Shown one piece after another: positions 50,437 to 61,012 of a stretch of 64,000 nucleotides of DNA. Within the stretch, counting starts at the first letter, position 1; each line of letters starts with the position of its first letter. Under the pieces are notes generated by a model, which was not told where the DNA came from, made no database searches, and worked only from the letters and a program-made list of their open reading frames with translations. The stretch covers positions 930,001 through 994,000 of the forward strand of contig NC_050470.1 in NCBI RefSeq assembly GCF_013373865.1. The letters run 5' to 3'. This stretch comes from Monomorium pharaonis (Eukaryota > Arthropoda > Insecta > Hymenoptera > Formicidae). A program made the position numbers and the translations under genes.

Positions 50437-51941
50437 CTAAGACGAAGAGAGAAGGAACTCAATTTCATTTAATTTCATGCAGATTATGGCTTTTCGCTAA
50501 TACGAGCGCCGAAGATTGATATCGCGCGGATGGAACTCGGAGACGTACGGATAATCAAGCGTAAATACACGGTACGAGTAACAGAAAGAAATAGCACAAC
50601 GTCGAAGCTAATCGGATATTAGCGGTAGGCACCGAGCGACCGGGAGATTGCTTTCTTCATTTTCACGACATTACGGAGGTTAATCCGATCGCGATTACAG
50701 GTGTCATTGTTCAGGTATACCACTCTGGCCGAAACTTATTAAACCGCAGCGAGCCGCGCGGGGAAGAGGACAATCGGGAGACAATCGGTTCGTCTAGCCT
50801 TAATCGCGGTTACTATTTTGCTTTCGAAATTGCCGGTTGCGCCCGGCGCGGCGTATCGGTGCCTGAAGATACGAATTGTGGTCACGTAAATCTGCCATCG
50901 TTGAAATTACACGGGAGCAATTACCCGGCCGAGTTTCTCACGTTTCTCGTGAGCCGCCGCAACGAAGACGGCTTTTCATTCGCGCTAATTGGGCCGCTTT
51001 CCGCCGGTGGGAAAGAACGCCGTAGGATTTTCCTCTTTTGTTCGAGCGATTTAGAATCGCGAGGTAAATATCGTTTCGTAATCGTAGTGAGTCAGTCGAG
51101 AGAGTTTCCTGAGGAGGAGCCGGTTAAGTAGACTGGAATAACGCTGCTAACGTTGGACATCTGTCGATATTTAGCGAAATTACAATAAAATTGTACTTTA
51201 AGCGGGAAGTGGGGAGGCTCGTAACGACGAAAGGCTCGTGACGACGAAAACTCCCACAAATTTGGACTCTACAGGAATTAATTGAATACGAAAATCTTTT
51301 GTGTTATTTCTACTATACATTAACGATAAAAAATATATTATTTTTAAAGCAGCTTTACATGTTAATATTTTGTAACTTTGCAAGTGATTTTTGCTAGACA
51401 TAATAGTCCACAAAGGGACTTTATATTCAATTTATTTCGTCCCACCATTTCAAACGTTTCTATTTCCCTCAAGTAAGATCAAACAATCAATTCAGTGAGC
51501 TTTGATGAGGTCTTACTATCTCAAAATGAAATTCGATTAAAGATCGGGCGGATAACAATTGACGGACCGTTGAACTGATTTACAATTCTAAGCGTGAAAC
51601 GAAAGTGAATTGCCGGTGCAGCGTGCGACGGCCGTGGAATACAATATCGGGCACCGGTCGATGATATGTGAGAAAAAAAAAAAGTGGCCCGGAAAAGGCC
51701 GCATCGAGCGAACGCTGGCGAATCGATACCTGTAGTCCTCGGTATCGGGTCTCTCCACGTTGGTGTTTCGCGGGATGTCGCCGTGCAGGGACTTGCCCTC
51801 GAGGGATTTGCGCGCGGACAGCTCCTGATCCTGGTGGATGTGATTAGGCGACGACGGTGGCCTCGGCAGGACCATAGCCGACGTGGTCAGCTCGAACACG
51901 ACGAGCAGCACCGTGGCGCAGACGTTAATTCTCCGCGACAT
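49731..51941 (-). CDS. Unrecognised secreted protein, two exons, 305 residues
   Basis: I do not recognise this protein. Exon 1 (51941-51730) starts MSRRINVCATVLLVVFELTT, a good signal peptide (about residues 1-22), and ends DTEDY. Exon 2 (50436-49731) continues RLFEIELHSADEIEAANL and ends PGYGFIEE then TGA. Splice sites are AG|GTATCG and a pyrimidine-rich CGTCTTAG, phase 2 on both sides. The only cysteine is in the signal peptide. The mature part is hydrophilic and rich in Pro, Arg, Lys, Asp and Ser, probably disordered; an EKR site near residue 140 could be a convertase cleavage site. An in-frame upstream ATG (51962) would add seven residues, but the downstream one gives the better signal peptide. 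It runs antisense to myosin and probably sits inside a myosin intron. Confidence 0.75.
50437..51729 (-). other. Intron of the minus-strand secreted-protein gene
   Basis: 1.3 kb. CpG-rich on the left, AT-rich in the middle. A tandem duplicate of GGCTCGTAACGACGAAA-like sequence sits at about 51218-51250. No other exon supported. Confidence 0.55.
51730..51941 (-). CDS. Secreted-protein gene exon 1 (signal peptide)
   Basis: Codes residues 1-70 and two bases of residue 71. A basic MSRR start, a hydrophobic VLLVVF core and a small-residue TTSA cleavage context fit a secretory signal. The Pro/Ser/His-rich start of the mature chain follows. Confidence 0.72.
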
Positions 51942-54900
51942 CCTGCAAAGATCGTCCTGCAAAGATTTTCTCCGTGTGAGAAAGATTCTGCCCTCTGTGA
52001 CTTTATCCTGCTTACTTCTTCTCGGTATTTTTGTAAAAGACGACGCGTAAAATGGACCGATTTTTCATAGTTTTTGACTCGACCAAATTTGACCGAAAAA
52101 AACATCTTTTTTTTTTGTAAAAATTAATCTATTTTATCCATCCCTTGTTTTGCTGTCTCATTCATATTGGTCACTTCGTCTTATAATTGAAGCGTGGGTT
52201 GGCCACTATACTAAAGAGAAATTGAAGAAAACACTGCCGCGATTGGTCAACTCGTTTACATAAGAGGCACAATGTACGTGTCTCCAATTGAATTCGCCAG
52301 AGCGGAAATTAATAACGTGTGATTAGTCGTTGCGTGAAGTAGCGGGACAGGATATCCGCGTAGTTAGGCCGATTGCGCGGGCGCGTAGCGTTATTATTTT
52401 TTTCGAGACGTTCGAGGCACGTCCAATTTCACAGGGGCCAGGGCGTTTCCTTACCGCCGAAAAGCCTGCGTCGTGTCCCAGGAAGCGACGACAAAGTAAC
52501 GGGACGACGCCGACGTGCTCGACCATACCGTGTAACGAGCACGTTAGCAATAAACGTGGTGAAAGTTTTAGCCGCGCGAGCGGCTCCGGCGAACAAAATG
52601 ATACAATTTCTCTTGTTTTCCTTACGTAAGGTATTCGTACGCGCGCGTTATTCAGAAATGCATTCGGTAGACAATTGCCCTCGGAATCGACTCGGTACAC
52701 AATTTTCTCGGTACGTTTACCTACTCTCGGCTATACTCTTGCCCGAGAACGGCACGGCGAGACATAAATTCCTCAGAAGAGAGCGCGAAGAGAGAGAGAG
52801 AGAGATAAAGAGAGAGAAGTGGCGAGTCTAAACCACGAGAATAACGACTCGTTACACTTTTGCCGCTTGATAGTTCGTGCGTTCCCGATAGTTTTCCGAT
52901 CTCCCCGAGATCTCTTTCGCGTGTAATAGACGACGCTCGCGCGCGCGGATTCGGAGCGAATCGATATCTGACGCCTGAAGATATCTGCGGGTGCGAAGCG
53001 ACGAGCATTGTCTCTACCAAACGCTTTGTCTCTGACGTCTCCGCGAACTGGAAACGAATCTGGCGTTTGACGTTTGGACGAAATCGTCTGGCCGTTCCAA
53101 TAGATTCTACGGCCAGTTTAGCCACGGAATGATAATCGCTCGCCGGGCACGACGATACGTTCCAATAAGCATCCAGCTCTTCTCTCCGATGGTGCAATAT
53201 AATTGAACGGGATCGAGGGATTACCTCCTCCTCGGATAATACACCTCACCTTGCACACAATGCATGATGCGAGGTGCGAGGTGCAAGGTTGAACGGCGCG
53301 GCAAGAAGCCGTTAATTTCGTAACGCTTATGCAACTGTCAGGTCCTTCTCCTCCTTGCTTATTTATAGCTTAATTATTATTAATTCCATTTATGGCGTTT
53401 CCCGGTCAATCCCGACGGTGGATTTTTAACGCCGAGAGATATTTCTCCCGCTTTCGGAAAGCCGCTTTCATGAGATTTCACGTTTCGCGTGGCACGTCGA
53501 GGTGAGCTACGAGCCATTGTTTTCCACGCACGCCATTATTTTGTCTCAAGGATTAATACCGATATGATTTCGTCAGTTTTACGTTTTAGATATCGAATAC
53601 ACGCGAGTAATGGTTTTATATGTGAGGAGTAAATAAAGCGTGGCACGAGATCTCTTCTCGCGCACTTGAAAATTTAATTTCGCGCTATTAAGAATCTTAT
53701 TTCACTAAACAAAATCCTACTCTTTACATTTTACTCGAGAAGAATCAGTCAATTAAGTAACACGAACTAATTATGTAGAATGACTGCTGAAACGTCAAGT
53801 ATTTCCGCGTCAATTGTGAATCAAATTACAATTACCCTGACAATTGACAATAATTGCGCGGACAATTTGAGGTTTTATTCGAAAGGCACGATTCTCGGAT
53901 CCATTTGTCAGTAAGCAATTCTAGCGGTCGTCAGTTCGCGATAGCAGTAAAAACAACGTTCTTAAAGAGCAAATAAAATAGTTTCTTTTTTTTTCCTTCG
54001 ACCGTGAAAGTATCCGCGCCGACCGAATAATTACAATCTTTTTTCCGTTCCCGCGGTGAGTCGTTGGAAATTTTTTCGTTTGGTTTTGTTCACTACTTTC
54101 TCTGCTACCCTCTTGGATGTTTTATATTGTCTCCTATTAAAAATTTATATGTGTATATATATATATATATATAACTTCACCAGATTTAATGGAAAATAAA
54201 AAATGGAAACGTTTGTCGAACGTCAAGAGACAGCGACGGAGTATAAGTCAACAAAGTAAAGTATGTATGATGCAGAATGATACGTGTATTACAACCGATT
54301 GCGAAAGCAATTTAACTGAGGTGTTAATCTGGCCAGGAAATCTGTTTCTCCGCGGCTAGAAAATCTTCAAGGATTTCTGAAACCGAATACTTTCTAGATC
54401 ACGTTTTACAATCAGTGAAAGGCCTTAGAGTGGTAGAAATATCTCGCAAGTAAGACAAATTCCTGATATAAATTCAAGGAGCAGCGATCTACGCATTACT
54501 GTAATAACGTTGAGTAATTGGATCGCGATAGCGGCCTACATCGAGAACACGCCATATCCCAGAATGGTGTAAAGGACAAGGAGCCCAAGTACCGCAGTGG
54601 TAGTAGTAGAAATAGAGAAGAATATACGGAGGACGTTATCAAACCGGTTTTCACGAAAACAGATGTACTCGCGCGATAGACGTATTTACGCGAATCTGCA
54701 GCCGGACACAACAGGAGCTGTCCGGCAATCACGGTGTTACCGTTCATCCGGCTGAATTGTTACAACGCGTACACAATATAATATAACGGGCAAGTCCCTT
54801 CTTTTCTCGGGAGAGACCACGCGCTCTCTCGCGCACGAACGAGATCTATTCGCAGGCGCGCGATTCACCGCCGCTCCGTGGGTGTGGCTCCGGCGAACAG

Positions 54901-57900
54901 GTTCTCTTAAAAAGTGCAAGTGCAATCGTTGCCCTGGTGAACGTGAGCGTCGGTACCGACGAAGGCTCGATGAAGCGGAGCGTGCGACTCTCCGTTCCAC
55001 GTGGGGAGCCCGGCCGACCTGTCAAGTTCTCACCAACAAGCGGCGGCGGCAGCGGCGGCGCTTACCGAATCCCGCGCGCACCCTGACATTTCGTGTCGAC
55101 GTCATCGTTCGCGATGCATTTTGCACGCGTGGGTTTTTTACTCACGCTAACCGGCAATTTTCCCCTCTCGCCGTGGCGCAATACGCGAGCTTGTCGCTGC
55201 ATTACGATATCGCCAGGCTAACCGGCCAACCGGTCGAACCCTTTTTCGACATTTCCGATATTCGAGCTCACGAGACTAACTTTTTATTCCCGGAGAACCG
55301 GGACAGCCACGACGTACGTCTAATTGGGCCTCCTGCATTTATCATTTCACTTCTTAGACATCGCGAAGACGCAGAAAGTCCAAGTAAATATGCTTAATTT
55401 TCGAGAAAGTTACAGACTCGATCGAGTCTTTCATTGCGGTCGGAGAATAATCGAAATCACGCGGTTTCCCCTTAATGGTAAAGAACGTCTTCAGAATTTC
55501 CGCTGGGAAGTTGAAACAGGAAATAGCAGGCGGTCTGACGAGAACTTTTTCTTCTGAACGTTAATAATCACTCCAAGATATCTAAATTCAAGGAAGAATC
55601 GCCTCTGTGCTGTTGATAATCAGATATCACCGCTCGAACAATTTTTAAGATGGAACGGAGAATCGATAGAGGAAATAACTTTTAAAGAATAATAACGACA
55701 GACGAAAAGATTCGACGGGTCAAACTTAAACGGGAAAATAAATCTTCTTTATGCATCGTGGAAACTCCATGCTGATTCGAATCGAAGGGCTATTTGCACA
55801 TTTTATATCGATCACGAAATATCGCACCGGTTGAATGATAGATCTGCCATTCTATCGCAGATCGTGGGCGAGCCCGCGCGTTGAAATAGAACAAGGCAGA
55901 TTTGTTATTCCAATCCATTGTGGCGTTTTTACCTTTAATTAATAAATGTCTGACCAAAACGCGAAAGATCGTCCATCAATCGTGTTTGCGCTCAGATATC
56001 ACGTCATGTAAAATTCTCCCATCCGGGACAACGTCGCGCGAACTGCAGCGCAGAAAAAAGTTAGCGCGAGGAATGGCGAACGTTGCGGCCGATTTTTCGT
56101 CGTATCGCTAAAAAACGTAGGTCGGTCGTATGTCACTTCAGGCGGGCACTCGATCTATGAGTCGCGTCGCGTATGCCGTATGCAGATCTCGCGAGCGAAT
56201 GAAGACGAAACGCCGGCGAAGTAGGACGTGGGGAATTTATTGTCGCAGCCTCCGCTCGTACGATACGAGACTGGAACGAATAATTTGAATGCAAACAGGG
56301 ATTCATAAATAAGTCGCTGATACAGTTATGTCCGCGCGGAAAACGTCTAGGAAGAAATATTCAAGAAGTGGCATTTATGAAGAAACAGACGTACGCTTGA
56401 GGAGGAATATTAATATACTTAGAAAGTATAAAACGAAATAGAGGACGAAGCAGACTGTTTCATGTAGAACAAACTTCAGAAATTATGAATTCAGAACACA
56501 AAAATAACACAGAAACTTACAATTAGTTGAATTACTAACTTGAAATTTCGTTAAATTTGGACAAATTAATTGTTTGCATTCTATGGTACAAAGAGTAATG
56601 CATCGCTTCTACAATCAGAAGATGAACATTTTGAACAAATAATATAATCCTCAAAATAATATTTACTTAGTACAATTAATATTAAAATTTACTAATAAAA
56701 ATGATAAATATCTGACATTTTTTGCCTGTTGCTATTAATATTAATGAAATTATCAATGTGTAATATTCCTCGGTAACTGAGCCGTATCGACCTACAATGT
56801 ATGTGTATATAATTTGTGTTTTGAATTAATTTTCGAAATAATGCCCACGAATTATGAAATACCCGTATACATTGCATTAATAATGGTATTATTACAATTA
56901 TACGCGTAACGCTACATTATGAATGTAATTATTCGTTTAATCTTTTTCACTACGGATAGCAATGCGCGTATTGGATGTTACACCAACGAGTTTTTAATTA
57001 ATTCCTATATTGCTTCGTGCTTGCGACGAAAAATTTTAGACATCGCAATATCGTGATTATAATGAAACGTGTCTGTAATAAAACAAAGGAGCTCGTATCC
57101 GCTTGTAAATAACAAAACTGAATTGTAAGAGGATAAGACGAAATCGGTGACGCGTGCCAGCCGATTTCACTATTAATTAGTATTCGTAATCGTGCGCAAG
57201 TTTAGTATTCGTAAACGACAACGGGATCAATGTACGATCGAAAGTTTCTTTCTTCCTGTCGCGACGCGCTCGATTTGCTCTCCCTCGGGGAGGATTGGCA
57301 AGGGATAAATGCCAATTTTTTTGTTGGACTCTCGAGAGATGTTCCCTCACGACGACGCGGGGATTCCTAGAAAGCGGCGCGCGATTCGAGATTATTGGGA
57401 ACCCGCTCGTCGATCATCATACCGCCGCCGCAGCGTTAAATTACGCACATCGCGCGGACAAAACGCGGCAACGATGGTCAACGAGGTATCGCGCTCTATC
57501 GGAACTTAGAAAGTCGAGGAAACCGTCGGTTGCATGCGAACTGGTCGACTCCCACGCCACACTTACGGCCACTTGCCGTTCTTACGTAAATACTCGCGGG
57601 GCGCGCGTTATCGCTCGCCGATCGTCGATCGGCTCCGCAGCGGAAGGAGCGAGGAAGACGGAGGTGCAATTAAATTCACACCAGAACGAAAGTGAGAGCG
57701 GGTGGTCAAGGCCCGCGAGGGTGAAGAAGGAGAGCCGTCTCCTTTACGAATAATTTCGAGATTTGTATTTCGAGACCTTCGAGCGTACAAGTTGAACAGT
57801 CTCCTTATAGTTGCATCGATCATTTTGTAGTCCTCTTTAAAACGTCGACGTCACCATCGCATCTCTCCTCGCTCGTTGTACGTACGCGCGCGTTACGAAA

Positions 57901-60508
57901 TCCCGAGGGGGATGGAAGAATGTTTCGCAACGGCGCGGCGAGCAGAAATAGTACGGTATACACCCGGCTGTGTGTTCGCGATACGCGGAAGACGAATAAT
58001 TGACGAGCATTATTCGGCGTGGCGCCCATCCGCGAATCCGTCTTGATGAAATAAAAGTGTGTTACGTACCGTTCACTGAGGGGGGAAAAAAAGGGAAAAA
58101 AAGACCCGCAATTGGAGCGCCGCGCCTTTCCTTCTTCCGTTCGCTCCGTGCGCAGGAAATGATTTCCCTCCCGGGAGTTTGAAAACGCGCGAGTCATCGC
58201 GCGGGGGCCCGCTTCGATGGATCGATCACGATTGTCCCGCGGCGGACACGAAAACGAGCGCGGGACTTAATTGGTCCTTTACGTAATCGCGCTCGTTCGA
58301 GCGCTCGCGCGCGAAATCAAAGTCACCTCGTCTTTCACCCTCCCCCCTCCCCTTCCTCCCACACATTATGCGGAAGATCAGGGAGGACGTGAAACTTTTC
58401 TCGAGGGACGGAAATTTTAAGGTCGATCGATCGCGCGAGTGATCAACGCCGAAGACGAAGCGTTTTAATTGTACATCCTTCGCGCTCCGATTATTCGCGC
58501 GTCCTCTTGTCTTTCTTATTTTTCTAAACGCTAAATCAGGTTTGTCGAGAACGGGATAAGAGCAGGACAAACAGCTACGCTTCGCGAACGTGTATAAAGG
58601 AACGTTTACGAGGCTCGTTTCGATTACGAGTTCGCGACTGTTCTTTGTTCGAGCTGCAGTTTCGCGACGGCGCGGCGTTTCGCAACGCCGGGCAATTAAG
58701 TTTCATTAAAGTATATTGGCGGATAGCGAGCGGTTTAATCTAGCGCGAGCTGACAGTTGCGAAGTATCTATAAGTGAATATCGACTTACGTGATGCTTGA
58801 TATCGCGACGCAATACACATAGGCGCGGCCTCGTTTTCAAGATCGTCCCATTATTCTTTTGCTTCTTTCTTGTTTTTAATTTTCACGAAATATCTTACAA
58901 ATTATCGACAGCAACAAGATTCAATTCGTGAATTATATATCGTCACAACCAAGGGATGTGTTAATGACGATTGTATTCTAGAGGTGATAAATGGGTCGCA
59001 TAATTTCTATCCCGCGGACTCGTTTGTCGCGTCACTCAAACATTCCGAAACTATATCTTTACAGATCACCCGTCACGCTATACGCGGAACGAAATTTAAG
59101 TCCTCTGACTTTACGAGCGCGAGGTTTAAGCGCACACTAGCGGTACGGGGATAACCGCGACGATAAAATCTGAATGTCGCCATTTCCACATTGGAAACGT
59201 CGTTGCACATGACGAATCTTCCTCGCCTTGGTCTCCGTCGCGCTATTTAAATTGATCGTCGCGACCGTCGTCGTGAAATTCGCGAGATCGAACGTAAATC
59301 GCAGAATCTTGATCTGGTTCAATTGCAGCAAGTCGCGAAAGTGTGTTATCTTTTGTACATTAAAAACAATGTAACTTACAATAGTCAATAACAATATTAA
59401 AAATTAATCAATTGTTGTTGACATGTAAACGAATGCTACACGAAATAAAGAATGACAGATGAAATACCTAAAAATTTAGCAGAAACCGAAAGGAATTTTT
59501 ATTATTAATTTTAGTTTTTTTTTTCTTAATTTACAAATTAAAGAAATATTTTGGACATTTATAAAAAATTCTTTGATATTGTTAACATTTATTCAAATAT
59601 AGGAAATAATACTAAATTATATATTAGTTTAATATCAAAATTTTTTTTGTCGGTGTTAGATACAGACCCAAAAATAATTTTGTTCGATCATCATTAAAAT
59701 AATTATGCAAAACGTTCAAGTTGCTAGAATGAAATATTTTACAGCATTGTTTATCACGTTCATTCTATAATACATAATGATTTTGACGGTCCAACAAAAT
59801 TACTTTCAAATCTAGCTAAAGAGTCGAATCTGAATGTACTTGAAACTCACTTGAAGCTACGAACATACGATCTTCTTGGATCCAACGTTCCTACGGATCG
59901 TTCTCCGGCTGTCGCTTCTTCTCCGCAAAATCCGCGATCGCGTTATTCTTCTTCGACAAATGGATCACTCGATCTCTTTATTATGTAACGCGCGGTCCAT
60001 TCGTCCGCGTGCGCGCGAAGATCGCGCCAATCGGTACCATTCGCGGCGAGGAACAAAACGTGATCGCGGCTCCGTGTGCACTGCGGCCAAGGATCGAGTG
60101 AAGGTAATGAAATAGCTAAGTGAAGCGATCGCCGTCTCTCTTTCTCTCTTGTTCTTCCCACGTGCGGCTACCACCACTCCTCGCACTTCGGGGTCCTCGA
60201 TTGGTCGCGTATCTCTCATTGGCGGCTTTTAAAATCCTTTTCGCGGCGCACGTGGCTTGGCGGAAACGCACCTGTCAAACATAATCTCGCAACAGGGTCA
60301 ATTTTAACGATGTAGAATCATCAATTTGAGGATCGGGTTTTCCATGCCTTTGATAAAATAGTTTTATATTTTTATTTGAATTTCGAAGGCACAGTTTCCT
60401 ATGATACGAATGTGTTACAAGGATTGTGGTAGCAAATTGAGTTGTTTTGCTTCAATGCTACGAGGAAGTTGTCGCTGGTGGACTTCTAGAGTTAGCTTCA
60501 TCTATCTA
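51942..60508. other. CpG-rich region without recognisable genes
   Basis: Several open frames of 100-170 codons occur on both strands (for example 54882-55397 and 57295-57753), but all are arginine/serine-rich products of CpG-dense DNA, with no family motif or paired splice structure. It contains a GA tract near 52790-52815, a short TA tract near 54153, a 9-bp hairpin (ACCTTGCAC and mirror) near 53252-53289, and an AT-rich element near 59650-59822. The 5' UTR and promoter of the minus-strand gene should lie at its left end. Confidence 0.5.
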
Positions 60509-60600
60509 CGCGATTAGTATAATAGCCGCGTACCACGTAAATAAAGTCAACATTGTCGCCACACAGCGGTGACCATTGAATTTCTCGCGGATATATCAAG
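60509..60600 (+). promoter_or_regulatory. Candidate TATA-type core promoter
   Basis: TATAATA at 60519-60525 lies about 80 bp before the ATG at 60601. This spacing would suit a short 5' UTR, but the match is weak evidence by itself. Confidence 0.2.
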
Positions 60601-61012
60601 ATGACATCTTTCGCGTTCCTGATATGCGTCGCGATAAGAATACAGTTAGCTTTATATTCTGGTAAGAGACAACGAGGACTTTAAAATTAAAGTGATACTT
60701 TATCATGATACTTTGATGCGTGTTTTGATATCTTTGTACTTTTAATTTTACCGCAAAATTTCTTTTGCATATCTAAAGTCAAGGGGGATTTGTTTGTTAA
60801 AACAATTTTATTTATATTAAAATATATATGTTCTGGTCTTCTTATGACGATAGCAAGATAAAATTTTTTATTAAATTTAAAATAATTTTTTTTCCTAAAA
60901 TTATTTGTAATTACTTATTAAAATATCTCTCATTGCAGAATCATTCAATATAAAAGATTTTCATGTTCCATTGCAGTCCATTGCAGTTCCATCTAGTGAT
61001 GAACTAGAATGA
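60601..61012 (+). CDS. Tentative two-exon secreted peptide, 44 residues
   Basis: Exon 1 (60601-60661) codes MTSFAFLICVAIRIQLALYS, which looks like a signal peptide, and ends in G|GTAAGA (phase 1). After a 277-nt intron, an acceptor with a pyrimidine tract (CTCTCATTGCAG) starts exon 2 (60939-61012), coding ESFNIKDFHVPLQ then SIAVPSSDELE and TGA. The mature chain would be about 24 residues without cysteine. Alternatives are a first exon of a longer gene with other exons further right, or chance. Exon 2 contains two more CAG acceptors in a short CCATTGCAG duplication. Confidence 0.3.

Noticed and set aside
54882..55397. 171-codon plus-strand frame
   Set aside because: Arginine-rich start in CpG-dense DNA, no family motif, no supporting splice structure.
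57295..57753. 152-codon plus-strand frame
   Set aside because: Low-complexity composition, overlapping open frames on the other strand, no recognisable domain.
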